Source of the DNA: Orobanche coerulescens
Lineage: Eukaryota > Streptophyta > Magnoliopsida > Lamiales > Orobanchaceae
Direction: 5' to 3'
Assembly: GCA_033398695.1 (NCBI GenBank)
Contig: CM065814.1
Span: 78,820,358 to 78,884,357, forward strand
Length of the DNA: 64,000 bases
How positions within the stretch are numbered: position 1 is the stretch's first letter; every line of letters begins with the position of its first letter. The notes under the pieces are model-generated. The model saw only the letters and a program-made list of their open reading frames with translations, was not told the DNA's origin and did no database searches. Shown in pieces: positions 20,425 to 32,144 of the stretch. The translations under genes and the position numbers were made by a program.

Positions 20425-20519
20425 TTAGCAAACAATACAACTAATAAGTAATAATCATACAAAGAATACACATTATTAATTATTAATTGAAAATTTTATT
20501 TTTTTTCCCAAAATATGAT

Positions 20520-20760
20520 CAAGGCGTCGAACGGACGCTTGAACCATGGCATGACGCCCGTCTGACGCTACTTCCATGGTTCAAGCGTCCAAATGACGCT
20601 TATCCGGCCTAGGCGTCCGATCTGACGCTCGTGCCATGGCTCGACGCCCGCCCGGACGTTTGTACCACAGCCGTGGCCCGCCGTGAACGCCTGCGCCATG
20701 GATAGACGGAATCGGCGGACGCCTGTGCCATGGTCAGGTGTCATCGTCGGACGCCTGTCA
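20520..20760 (-). repeat. Palindrome array upstream of right PMD gene
   Basis: It is the mirrored, partly scrambled version of 14236-14495: CCATGG at 20544, 20574, 20634, 20696 and 20728 with GGCGTC/GACGCC arms. Several arms have lost bases compared with the left array (for example CGTCTGACGC in place of CGTCCAGACCAGACGC), so the arrays diverge faster than the surrounding inverted repeat. Confidence 0.8.
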
Positions 20761-20764
20761 CAAA

Positions 20765-21101
20765 ATAACGGCCGCGGCCTCTGTCATGCACTCCAGCAAG
20801 GCGACCGCGGCCAGTGAAACAGTAAAACGGAAAAAAATTGTTACCGGAGCTTTTCCTTTTCCGGTCATGGCGGCGGACGACGGCGGTGCGGCGGCAGACG
20901 GCGGCTACGCGGCGGTGCTATGGCGGCGGACGGCGGCTTTGCGGCGGTGGTATGGCGGCAGTGTGGCTGCGTCGGGTGAGTTGTTTAGAGAGAAAAGTAT
21001 TGTCAATTTAGGATCCTAAATCTGATTAATATGAATAAAGGGCAAAAGGGTAATATCTTAGGGCGGTGTCTAGTAATTTAGGGCGGTATTTAGTAATCCA
21101 G
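20765..21101 (-). repeat. Right terminal inverted repeat, outer part
   Basis: It is the complement of 13894-14229 with a few substitutions, ending CCGCCC..AGTAATCCAG. It carries the same GGC-rich stretch. Confidence 0.75.
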
Positions 21102-22059
21102 TATTCTTACTATCCCCCACACTCCCAACCTCTAAAATTTTGAATACGGGTACTCTAAATATTCCAATAGGACCCCCTAAAAGTTCAAGCTTTCAGATGG
21201 TGGTTATTCAACAATAATAAAATATGGATGCAAAGTTCTGGAAGTTATGAAACAGGATGAGGGGATTGAAATTAGGTACTTACCGAAGGAGATAAACAAC
21301 AACAATAAATCTAAGTCTTAGTCCCAAAATGATTTGGGGTCAGTTAACATGAATCAAACTTTGAAACCGTCAATAATCGTTACATAAATAACATGAAAAG
21401 AAAAAAGAGGGAAAAAAGTAGAGAAAAAACAAATAAAAAAAGAGAATGAATATTAAAAAAAAATGGAAAAAATGAAAAATCCTGAAAAATAAATTAAAAG
21501 ATAACACGAAATAAAAAAATAGGAATAAAAATACAGATTAAAAAAAATATCAATTTACATGCAAAACTCATTTCATTCTAAAAGTATCACCACTTGCGGT
21601 ATGCATAATGGTTGTGCCGAATAACACAATATAATGATGTTCAGCATTAACTTCTGTAGACCACTTCAACACCCTCATTTTCTCCTCATCTATTATTACA
21701 TTCTGACTGATCTCCACTCGAAAATTCTATTCCCGCCGAAAGTTTTACATTCTGGATATAAATAATTCAGATGTAATAAATTAATAAATTAGTTAAATAG
21801 TAATTGCTGGTAATTATAATTATTTTATATGAGAATATAAAAATTATAAATATAAAGCTTATAAATAAACAATTTTGTTTTTTTTGCATAAATCTTTGAA
21901 CAGGAAAAATGATATATATTCCACACCCCACACCCCAACCAACCCACCACGTCAAATCCAAAAGCCTGTCAAAGGGACCCACATGCATTTGTTGAAATCC
22001 AAACAAATTTACCAATTCGGCCATTCTTCAAACTTTCATTCTCCCATATCAGATCAGAT
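21102..22059. other. Gene-free AT-rich region
   Basis: I find no coding sequence. 21313-21353 (TTAGTCCCAAAATGATTTGGGG...CATGAATC) resembles a conserved segment of a plant SINE family, but no ends or target duplications are visible. 21370-21550 is A-rich low complexity. 21900-22060 (CACACCCCACACCCCAACC) is unrecognised. Confidence 0.5.
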
Positions 22060-22260
22060 CACTACTAAAAAAAACATTCTTAACTTAATAATTAAACTAA
22101 AAGACACCACATTTGCTCGTCAAATTTTAGCAACATTGACATCATTATAGACCCTTATCGACTTTACAAATAATTGTATAATGGTGTCACTTTTGTATTC
22201 ACAAATAGTCAACAATGTGAAACAAATATTTTTGTTTGTAGTAAGCCATCTGTAAGGGCA

Positions 22261-22815
22261 CCACATATGTGACGCCATTATAAAGTAATTTTTTAAAATA
22301 ATTTATTTTATTACCGTCACATATGTAACATAAATACAAACATTAGATTTTTGGCGACACATATGTGACGCTATTATAGAGTTAATTATAAATTTTTTAT
22401 TGATATATTTATATACTAAATCCATTTTAAATGTAAGAAAATAAATTTGTATTATTTATATTTAAAAAATTATAAATAGTAAATTGCTAATTATATTCAA
22501 ATAACTATAGTTTAAGAAATTCATTAACTATTATAATAATTACTTATGTTTAAATATTTCAAAAATTGATTTAATTTGAAAAATAAACTAAGTATAAATA
22601 TGAAATGCAGTATAGGTATGAATAAATGTAATGTAATATACTTATTGAATAAAAACATAGCTCACTAGTAAAATACCACACATTTATCACATAGGCGCGG
22701 GTTCTATTCCCGCACCGGCGGCCACTGAGCTATATTTTCTTTTCAGTTACCATATTTAGCGTCGCATAGGTAACGCCTTTAAGTAGCTATTGGCGTCACA
22801 TATGTGACACTATAT
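22261..22815. repeat. CACTA subterminal palindromic repeats
   Basis: The palindrome CACATATGTG followed by ACGC or ACACTATA occurs in direct and inverted orientation. In well-studied CACTA elements such repeats bind the element's own TNPA-type protein; here that role is inferred. Confidence 0.6.
22657..22721 (+). other. tRNA-like remnant inside the CACTA
   Basis: TAGCTCACTAGT (A-box-like) and GCGGGTTCTATTCCCGC (B-box with a full T-arm stem) lie about 33 bases apart, as in a tRNA. The acceptor and anticodon stems are not convincing. It is a tRNA pseudogene or SINE head fragment, not a functional tRNA. Confidence 0.35.
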
Positions 22816-22981
22816 GTCCTTTTTTGGGACAACAACCAAAAGAGGCCTCTTTTGACACCAACACAATAGCAACAAAACCAACAAAGCAACAAAGCAACAA
22901 AACAACAAAGAAACATTCTATACCGAGCCAACAAAGCAATAAAACACCATGGACAATAAATTCATTTTATACAAATCAAAA

Positions 22982-23306
22982 TCACAATGTATGCAAAATA
23001 GAACAAATACGATCATCAAAACATAAATCTAACATGCTACTGTCAGATATTGATTGCATAAACTCATCCCCATCAAAGTCGTCGGAGTCATCATCCTCAT
23101 CGTTCGTCCGATGATGAGGATCTACCTTCTTATTTCCTTTGAGTAACATCAAAATGAGTTTATTCATCTTTGAAAATTTGGACTCCATATTCTCTCTATC
23201 CTTCTTCATCTCCTCTTTATCCTTCTTTATCTCCTCGTTATCTTGTTTTAGCGCCTCAGTAGTAGCCTCCAAAGACCAATCGATCTCGATTTCATAATGA
23301 TGCTCT
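22982..23306 (-). pseudogene. C-terminus of a CACTA-associated coiled-coil protein
   Basis: The open frame enters from the copia A insertion point (23306) and reads SLEATTEALKQDNEEIKKDKEEMKKDRENM, a strong coiled coil, followed by KGNKKVDPHHR and an acidic tail (DEDDDSDDFDGDEF), stop at 22982. Proteins with a Transposase_24 (Ptta/En/Spm) domain often end in such a coiled coil; the diagnostic domain itself is not in the window. Confidence 0.45.
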
Positions 23307-24805
23307 TGTTAGAAGTAAAACGCAGCGGAAGCGAAGTTTGAAAAAGTTGATAATCGCATTTTACACATCCACGAGCATAAGATCTATTTAGGCATGCTAA
23401 TTAATTAATTACTAAGACTAATAAGCAATTTAAATATTATTTATTATTTATTAAATAAATATGTTGATTATTAAATATCTTAATCTAGATCTAAAAGATC
23501 ATAGGATATTACCTTTGAAGCGAATTGATTGCTTTCGTCTTGATCACCTTGTATTTCTACCTTTAGACCTTCTAGAGTATGATCCGCCTTAACTCGGACG
23601 TTGTGTGGGCAATGAGCTACTGGATCTTGCTTGGACACTAATGGGATCGGTCGAAATTCTCTTATATGTGGTCACACAATTTTTCTTTGCTTTCTAATAT
23701 TTTATGAACACTCTTAGCAAATTAATGTGTTATCTAAATTCTAGAATTAAAGACACAAGTCTAGATCTACAATTAAACACAAGAGGAAAAATTTGATCTC
23801 ACAACCTCACCAAGACATGTAAAAATCGACCTCCCCCCATAAATCCTATATATAGGCTCTTGGACAACTACTAGGGATCTTAAGGAGGATTATGGAAGGA
23901 CTCCCAATAAATTCATCTTACCTTATTAGGACTCTTCCTAATATAATGAATATATTAATATCAACTTAGTCCACTAAAAGGTTGATATTGCACTTCCTAC
24001 CAAAATCCTAAATTACGAAATTGAGCTCCTTATTAAATATATTATTTCTCATGTTTAAGATATCGAATGTCCATTAATTAATTATAAGCTACTGACAACT
24101 TTAATTAATTAATATCTTATCCAAGAGTAGTACCACTCGATCCTTATTATTATATCGGAATTAAATCCACCTGCAGGAATATAATAATCATTATCGAGCT
24201 CCTCAAGGGGACATCATCAACCCTCACGAGTTGGGACACGATTTCTAGTAATAATAATAATTGTCGTATAAATAATATTATTGCCCAAGATACGAGGCTT
24301 ATTGAGTCGATCTTTTTGACTCTCACCCATGGTAAATCAAAGCGATAAGTATTATAAATACACAATTAAATATTATATACTTAGAATTAAGAAATAATAA
24401 TTATCCGAGATTTACATTCTTCTTACAGTCAGTACAGAAGACACTATCTCACCTCGATCCAGTTCAACGTATGCAAATACGCTAATGTATGCTAATAGTC
24501 AAGACCAACTAATCTCAAGAATACACTACAACCTTTTATATAATTTGTCTAATAATTATATAGGTTGTGAACTATTATATTATTTTATAAAGTACCGATA
24601 ATGTGATCTTCCGTGTGATACCAACACACCACATTATCTACAATATAAAATAATTAGACATTTCATTTGCATAACAATAACGTGAATAAATATGCAAAAC
24701 ATGTGATTAAATGTAATTAATATTCTCATAGGTAGTTACAGGGAAATTAGGTAATACAAGCATAATACAAGCATAAAGTATGCTTTGCAATATACAATCC
24801 TAACA
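23307..24805 (-). repeat. 3' LTR of copia A
   Basis: On the minus strand it begins TGTTAGGATTG and ends CTTCTAACA (1499 bp). The adjoining minus-strand purine tract AAATGGGAGAT (plus 24806-24816) is a typical copia polypurine tract. The flank GCTCT at 23302-23306 should be the target duplication; its partner would be at the missing 5' LTR. Confidence 0.85.
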
Positions 24806-26115
24806 ATCTCCCATTTATACTCAAAGCATGCTTTTAAGTATACTACTCTATTATATAGTCTCTCATTTCTCCCACTTATACTCAAAGCAATGCTGTCATA
24901 CACCGTAATCCCATTCCTTCCACATGCCTTTCAAAAACTTTTGAGGGTAGGCCTTTCGTGAAAGGATCAACAAGATTATCTTCCGATGAAACCCTGGATA
25001 CAACTACGTCTCCTTTCCTTTAAAAAGTGTCGTATGATGTGGTACTTGCGGTTGATATGTTTACTAGCCTTTTGGGCTCGTGGTTCCCTCGAGTTTGCGA
25101 CTGCACCAGTATTATCACAATAAAGTGCAATACCCTTCGGCAAATCGGGAATCACATCTAAGTCCCGCAGGAAGTACTTGAGCCACACCGCCTCCTTGGC
25201 TGCCTCAGAGGCTGCCACGTACTCGGATTCCATGGTAGAGTCCAAGATGCATTTCTGCTTTACACTCCTCCAACTAATGGCTCTATCTCCCAGGCTAAAC
25301 ACATAACCCGAAGTAGACTTAGACTTTTCTTTGTCCGATGAAAAATCTGAGTCAGTGTAACCCACCGAACACAGGTCGTCTGACTGATATACAAGCATGT
25401 ACTCCCTAGTCCTTATCAGGTACTTGAGTATATGCTTGACAGCAATCCAGTGTCCTAGTCCTGGGTTTGACTGATATCTATAAGCCATGCCTACGGCATG
25501 ATAGATATCTGGTCTAGTGCAAAGCATAGCATACATGAAGCTTTCCACAGCTGACGCATAAGGTACCGTCTTCATGTCATCTATCTTCTTTTGTGTCTTG
25601 GGACACATATCCTTAGATAGTTGAATTACATGTCTGTAAGGTAGAAAACCTTTCTTGGAATTCTCTATGCTAAACCACTTTAGCACTGTATCGATATAAG
25701 ATGCCTGAGATAAGCACATCCTTTTCTTCTGATCACGAAAGATCCTGATTCCAAGGATGTGTCCTGCTTCTCCCAGATCCTTCATATCGAACTGCTCAGA
25801 AAGCCATACTCGTACGTTCAACAATTCCTTCACGTTGTTTCCAATCAGAAGGATATCATCTACATATCGTACAAGAAACACCAACACGTTTCCATCGCAC
25901 TTATTATACACACAACTCTCACTCGGACATTGGACGAATCTATATGACTAGACAACTTCATCAAAACGAGTGTTCCAATATCTAGATACTTGCTTAAGTC
26001 CATAAATGGATCTCTTAAGCTTGCACACCAAGTGCTCTTCTCCTTCAGCAATGAATCCTTCTGGTTGGCGCATATAGATTTTTTTGTCTAGACTCCCATT
26101 CAAGAATTCAGTCTT
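24806..26115 (-). pseudogene. Copia A reverse transcriptase and RNase H
   Basis: These domains would copy element RNA. From the insertion point of copia B (26115) the minus strand reads EFLNGSLDKKIYMRQPEGF and SIYGLKQVSRYWNTRF, then a stop near 25950, then YVDDILLIGN (catalytic Asp pair, near 25860), KDLGEAGHILGI, RPDIYHAVG, and RNase H motifs GYTDSDFSSD (near 25340), DSTMESEYVAASEAAKEAVWL (near 25230) and YCDNTGA (near 25120). It ends near 24976. The companion WQMDVKT half of the motif is across the copia B insertion at 46768-46790, in the same frame. Stops and frame changes make it inactive. Confidence 0.88.
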
Positions 26116-27464
26116 TGTTAGGAATATGCCCTCGAATGCCACTCAGGGGATGAGAGAGTAGGGGCATTGTACTTGTAATTATGGAATAATTAATAAAAAA
26201 GCAAAACGATTCATTCACTGTTTATTGTATTTCAAATGCATTCTTGATTTGGTAAACATTGAAGTGAAATCCATGTAAATAAATTGAACATTCCATTCTC
26301 GTTATGGGATAAGAGAAAATGCACTGGAAGTGTTTAACGTTTATTTACGTAAATCGTTCGCAAGTCAATAAACTTAAATGAGCATTAAGTTTTACTAAGA
26401 CTTGTATAACTGATGCTAGGACATGTGCATGTCTTGATAGCATAGTTATTAAGTATATTGGTGGGACCAGTATACTCGAACACGACTCATACTCGATTCA
26501 GTCACACGGCATTCACTCTCGGAGAGTCGATGACGAATCGAAAGGTTGTGATAGTATACATGGACCTTTGACTTGAGGGTTCAGTAGAAGATGTGCCTGT
26601 GACGTTCAGTTTGTCATTAGAGTAGTTAGACTCATTTGCTTAATTGCTGAGTCGACCTCGAAGTGAGGACTATATGGGCAGGTAGCAGTCTTTACTGTAC
26701 GCCAAGAAAGGATTCTATCTCCTGTTAGTGAGCAGGCGAATGTCCTATACGGTTAATGGCAAATAAGAGCATAAGTCTTTGGCCAAAGCATTCTGATATA
26801 GTCGTATTAGATACACAATTAATCAGTCGGTCTTGATTTGCATTAACACATGTATAGAGTCTAGTCAACAGTAGGGTTTGACTTTACCGTGACCCGAAGA
26901 CTTGACCGGAAAATCTGATGAAGGGTCTATACGTATATATTATTCACGACGTGATGGTTCTGGAATGATTCCTTCATTCGTTCTCAATCGGGGTTTACAG
27001 TGCGGCCCGCTAGGCTGGCTAAGTGCTGCCCGCACTCATCGGTTCCTCCCAATGCCGGTTGAGACGGACCTATGGAGTCGCACATCAGGAGCATTGACGG
27101 ATAAATGTGAATTTATTATCTCTCTATTAATATTAGATATTGGATATCTAAATTATGATTTATTGGATAAATCAAATAGCGGTCTTATGAATTAAAATTA
27201 AGTTACCGGGTAATTAATTTAATTCATAAATTATATTTCTTAGAGAAATATATTTGTATTTGAAATAATTAATTAATTAGATTAATTAATTAATATAAAT
27301 ATATTGAAGATTAAACGAAGTGTATTTAATGGAGTCATTTGACGAACGTCCGGTACACGATCCGAGTGACTCAGCTCGTTTCTAGGAAACTTCCTATATG
27401 GGTCGCCCCCATTCCCCACCTCACATGAATTTAGTTCAAACTTGCATGTTGTATGTGTTGTCAT
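26116..27464 (+). repeat. 5' LTR of copia B, part 1
   Basis: It begins TGTTAGGAATATGCCC and matches 44879-46227 of the 3' LTR. It is interrupted by the hAT at 27465; the remainder is 39297-39833. A 97-codon frame (26902-27195) is open in both LTRs, but differences between them are mostly amino-acid changing, so it is not treated as a gene. Confidence 0.9.
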
Positions 27465-27483
27465 CAGAGGCGGATGCAGTGAG

Positions 27484-28396
27484 GGACAAGAGGGGTCGTC
27501 TGACCCCTTGATTTTTTTTTTACATATTATATTATAATAATATATAAAAAAATTAAAAACCCAACCCCAAACCCAGCCCAACCCCAAACCCAACCCAACT
27601 AATTAACACTAAGCCTGCCCAAAGTCAAAGGCCCAACTATAATTAACAAATGAAAGAAAAAATCACGGAAAAAAAAGCACGGGGTGGGAAGCAAGCAGAG
27701 AAGAAGAGGAAGAAAAGAAAGGGAGAAAAAAAACACCCTGCTCCGCGCGGCTCCGCCGTTGGCCGCTGACCCGCTGCTGCCCGATGGGACTGGGAAAAAG
27801 AGGTCGCCCGACTCGCTCCGCCTCTCCGATTCCGACCGCTCAGGTGCCTTTTTTTTTTTTGCTTTTCAATTGGGGATGGGTTTTTTTATATTTAATTAGA
27901 GGTGGAATTTTTTGTTCATGTTATAGATTTAGTTCTTCTTTGTATGTTTTAGATTTTTGGAGGTGGAATTTTTATATTTCTTCTTTGTGCTGTGTGTTTT
28001 AGATTTAATTTTAGATTTATGAATTTTTGTGGTTTTATGAATTGTCGATTCGTGCTTAAGGCTCTTCAAGACACGCTTGCTTAGATTGAGAAAAAGGGGA
28101 CCTAATCCAATAAGATAAGAAAGATCGGTTAGTCAAGGAATCCAGAGAGTGAGGTTTAAGCCACTAGTGGTGAGATTTAGTCAATTAAGTGAAGTCCACT
28201 GGGATTCCTTCTTAGATATATCTTGTTGGACCGTATTTGGAACTTAAGGACTAAGGTATATTATGATCATATTTATGAATTTTTAGGCCAGACCGTCAAG
28301 TTTTGATAAAAATAATAAATTGAAGAAAATTATTTTTAGGTCGAGATTATTTTTATTTTTGATAAAAATAATAAATTGATTTGCGATCTATCAATT
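27484..28396 (+). other. hAT 5' untranslated region
   Basis: There is no gene; a 71-codon frame at 27684-27899 is low-complexity. It contains repeated CCAACCCCAAACCC words (27557-27600) and T-rich runs. The duplicated phrase TTGATAAAAATAATAAATTGA occurs twice (about 28302 and 28360). Confidence 0.6.
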
Positions 28397-30863
28397 ATGG
28401 AACGATTCTTTAAAAGAAAGTTATCCAGGTGATAGTCCTTCTCCGTCTAATATGGGAAACTCAAATGCAAGACCACTTGAAGTGGATGAGATATTAGCTA
28501 ATCTTCAGCGGATCTGGACTAAGAACTCGAATGGTTGATTATAGCCCGAATATCCGGGATGAGATCCGAAGGGCATATCTACAAAAAGGCCCTTGTCAAC
28601 CTAGAAATTACAAGTTCCCGCAAACTAATCATTCGGGAATTAATAGACGTTTTGTTACTCAATGGTTTGATGAGTATGATTGGTTGGAATATAGCATTGC
28701 TAAAGATGCTGCGTTTTGTTTCCATTGTTATCTCTTCAAATCTAACTTTGATCAAGTGGGTGGTGATGCATTCACTGGGGTAGGCTTCAATAATTGGAAG
28801 AAGGCAAAAGAAAGACTTAACCTTCATGTTGGAGTGGTTGGTAGTGTTCACAACCAAGTTAGAGAAGCTGCTTACAATTTGATGCATCAATCTACACACA
28901 TTGAGATGATTTTATTCAAGCAAACAAGCCAAGCTCGCAGGGATTATCGTACTTGATTGAGTGCATCACTTAAGTGCATCTAGTACTTGTTGCGACAAGG
29001 TCTTTCTTTTCGTGGTCATGATGAAAGTCCACAATCAAATAATAGAGGCAATTATTTAGAGCTCTTGCAATTTCTTGCGGACCATGATGAAAAGGCTAAG
29101 GCCGTTGTGTTGGAAAATGCACCTGGAAATGTAAAATTAATTGCTCCTTCAATTCAAAAAGAACTTGTCAAATGTTGTGCTAAAGAAACAATTGATCTTA
29201 TCTTGAGCGATATCAAAGATAGATATTTTTCTTTAATGGTGGATGAAGCCCGTGATGTTTCAATAAAGGAGCAAATGGCAATGGTGTTGCGTTATGTGAA
29301 CGATAAAGGACAAATAATTGAAAGGTTTGTGGGGGTTCAACATGTGACCGATACTACTTCAAGTGCACTAAAGGAATCTGTTGACAAATTCTTTTCTTCC
29401 TCGAATTTGAGCTTTTCCAAGTTACGAGGACAAGGCTATGATGGAGCTAGTAATATGAGAGGTGAGCTCAATGGTCTCAAGACAAAGATTTTGAAAGAAC
29501 AACCCTGTGCATTTTATATTCATTGTTTTACTCATCAACTTCAACTAGCTCTTGTTGCGGTAGCAAAGAAAAATATTGATGTCAACTCTTTCTTCACAAC
29601 GGCTAATAGTTTGGTTAATGTTGTTGGAGCATCTTGTAAGCGCCGTGATGCACTTAGAGCACAATGCCAAGAAGAGCTTGTAAAAGCTTTTGAATAAAAT
29701 TGTCTTATAACGGGACGGGGCTTAAATCAGGAAACTACTCTCAAACGTGCCGGTGATACACGATGGAACTCGCATTATGGTACGTTGATTAGTATCCTTT
29801 CTATGTTTCCATATGTGGTGAATGTGCTTCAAATGATTGTTGATGATAATCTTAATGATTGCTCGGGTGAGGCATATAAGTTGTGGAGAGAAATACAATA
29901 TTTTGAGTTTGTGTTTCACTTATTTTTAATGAAAACTGTACTGGGAATAACAAATCTTTTGTCTCTTGCATTGCAAAAGAAGGATCAAGACATAGTGAAT
30001 GCAATGAGTTTAGTGAAAACATGCAAAGAAAACTTGCAGTTGATGAGGGATAATGAGTTTGAAGAATTGGTTGACCATGTATCTTCGTTTTGTAACAAAT
30101 ATGATATTACAATTCCTACCATGGATGAGGAATATGTAATTCCGGGGCGATCACGACGTAATGCTCCAATGAAGACAAATAGCCATCGTTACCGTGTGGA
30201 GATTTTTATCCATGTAATTGACGGGCAACTTGTGGAATTAAATGATCGCTTCAATGAGGTAAGTACGGAATTACTTACTTGTTTGGCATGCTTGAGTCCG
30301 AGAAATAACTTCATAGATTTTGACAAACGGAAGCTAGTTCCTCTTGCTCAATTTTATCCGTATGATTTTTCGGAAAGAGACTTGTTGATGCTTGAAGATC
30401 AACTTGGTGTTTATATTCATCATATGCGTTCGAGTAGTGATTTCTCTCAATTGGATGGGATTGGTAATCTTTCTGAAAAGATGGTGGAGAAAAAAATGCA
30501 TGAAATATTTTCATATGTCTATTTGCTTCTTACGTTGGCTTTAGTGTTACCAGTTGCAACATCTTCAGTGGAGAGGGCATTTTCCACCATGAATATTTTT
30601 AAAAGTCCACTTCGCAACAGAATGTGAGATGAGTGGTTGAATAACAGCTTGATTGTTTACATTGAGAAAGATATTTTTGCTTGTGTTGACAACGAGATGT
30701 TAGGCGTATTTTTATACGCTTATTTATCATTATTTTGTAGTGTTTTGGTGAGTGAAATCATCTAAATGAGCTTTTAATGCCTTGATTTTGTATGATTGAC
30801 AGGAAATTGAAGTCCGGGAGCTAAAACGAGGCAAAACGGGCGAAAATGGCAAAAACTGGACGA

Positions 30864-31035
30864 TGAGCCGCGGCACAAGGAATCTGAGCCGCGGCACAGG
30901 AAGACACCAGCCGAAGGGCGAGTGTCAGACTGTGCCGCACGGCCAGTGAGCCGCGGCCTGTAAGAATTTATTTACGCCCGTGTATTCACTTTTGGCGATG
31001 TGCGCGGCACGAGTTGATGAGCCGCGACACACTTA
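30864..31035 (+). repeat. Palindrome array in D 5' LTR
   Basis: GAGCCGCGGCAC-type units are at about 30865 and 30886; shortened forms (GTGCCGCACGGCC, GCCGCGGCCTG, GTGCGCGGCAC, GCCGCGACAC) follow up to 31030. It ends about 90 bp before the TATA box. Confidence 0.8.
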
Positions 31036-31119
31036 GCGGGTTTGGTACGTCTCACGCGGATTCGGGCGTTTGAAGCTTTTCAACCGATTAATACGGACGC
31101 GATTTGTGGAGTCTTTGAG

Positions 31120-31128
31120 CTATAAATA
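31120..31128 (+). promoter_or_regulatory. TATA box of D 5' LTR
   Basis: CTATAAATAGGG, the same position and context in all three LTRs of the family. Confidence 0.65.
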
Positions 31129-32008
31129 GGGCTTAAGACCCTAATTTAATTATCTTGGAATCATTGAATCTAAACCTAGGAGAGCTTAAGCTTGGAGACA
31201 GAGAAGAGGAGGAAGCGAGAAGAATTCAAGGGCGAAGGCGGGAGTCAAGAATGGAGGAATCCGAGCTTCATCTGCGTTTGAATTTTATGCTTTCGTTTAT
31301 TTATTCTGTATTTTCGCTTTTAGTATGTCGTGCTAAAGCCCTAATCTAGGGTTTTGATGAAACATTAGTTATGACGAATAGATTGATATTATCCAATATA
31401 TTACCTTTTTATTGAGTTTTCCCAATTATGTTTAATTCTAGCAATTATCGGCCAATAGTTGTATTGATTTAATCATTCACTTGAATCGGGAGAGGAGATT
31501 TGGTGAGGAACTATTGGTGAGGACCGTTTTATTCTGTGAGATAGGAATATACTCATAGAAACTACGTGGCCTTTAGGAGATTTCATGCTTTTTGCCTATC
31601 GACGAGATAATTCACCTAGGGATAGAGTGCGTTAGTCGCCGTTAGATAAATCTATTGACCTCGGGAGAGGCGGTAGAATATATTAGCAATCTCCGCCTTC
31701 AGTAAATTGGGAAAATTATTTATTACGGATAATCAAGATTAAATTGGGATAAATTAAGGTGGATTCTGATCTCTAGAATTTTTTATCATTTGATTCCTTT
31801 TATTCTAGCTATCGTGCTCGTTTAGTCTTTTATTAATTCTTTTAGTTATTAATCCAAAAACCCAACTTCGATTGTTCAAATAAAATTGGAATACGAAAAC
31901 GTCGGTAGTTAGAGATTCAATCCTCGTGGGAACGATACTCTACTTATCACTTTATTACTTGTAAACGATGACGTGCACTTGCGTGTAGGAAATATCGCAA
32001 CAAGTTTT

Positions 32009-32029
32009 TGGCGCCGTCGCCGGGGATTG
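32009..32029 (+). other. Primer binding site of D (tRNA-Asp)
   Basis: TGGCGCCGTCGCCGGGGAT begins seven bases after the LTR. It corresponds, with one mismatch in the first 19, to the complement of the plant tRNA-Asp(GUC) 3' end, the primer used by Athila-type elements. Confidence 0.75.
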
Positions 32030-32144
32030 AATTTTTCTAATATCGATTTAAGTATTTCCAGTCTTAATTTGAACGTTTTATTTTTATTTTTGTGTATTTA
32101 TTTTTGTTTATTCGTTTTTTCCTTTCAGGACCTTTCGTTAGTGC

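Larger units (their letters stand above)
13894..21101. mobile_element. Mutator-like inverted-repeat element with PMD and OTU genes in both arms
   Basis: The ends are inverted copies: CTGGATTACTAAA(C/T)ACCGCCC at 13894 and its complement ending at 21101. Inverted homology continues inward to an axis near 18374, giving arms of 4481 and 2727 bp. Each arm has, from outside in: an AT-rich terminus, a GCC-rich stretch, a palindrome array, a PMD gene reading inward, an OTU gene reading outward, and the central palindrome array. The right arm lacks two blocks of about 0.9 kb each. Terminal style and gene content suggest a Mutator-like element, but no DDE transposase core is present. No matching 9-bp flank is visible (ATAAAAAAA left, TATTCTTAC right). 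Confidence 0.7.
22060..23306 (-). mobile_element. CACTA (En/Spm) element fragment, one terminus
   Basis: It begins CACTACTAAAAAAAAC at 22060, a CACTA-type terminus. Subterminal repeats with the core CACATATGTGACGC(C/T)ATTATA stand at about 22262, 22315, 22353 and 22797. A minus-strand coding remnant lies at 22982-23306. The element is cut at 23307 by the LTR of copia A; its other half is not seen in the window. Only one end is visible, so the superfamily call rests on the terminus and repeats. Confidence 0.65.
30698..32002 (+). repeat. 5' LTR of D
   Basis: It runs TGTTAGGCGT to GCAACA. The palindrome array lies at about 30864-31035 and the TATA box CTATAAATAGGG at 31120. The first 105 bases are identical to the 3' LTR; the array and adjacent region (to about 31340) are much more divergent than the rest. 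Confidence 0.93.

Noticed and set aside
22657..22721. Functional tRNA gene
   Set aside because: Only A-box-like and T-arm parts are recognisable; no complete cloverleaf.
26902..27195. 97-codon frame in copia B LTR, also open at 45665-45958
   Set aside because: The two versions differ at about 13 residues with no excess of silent changes and no domain; explained by LTR duplication.
27684..27899. Small basic protein at the 5' side of the hAT
   Set aside because: Low-complexity frame in a GC/T-rich leader; no similarity to hAT accessory proteins that I know.
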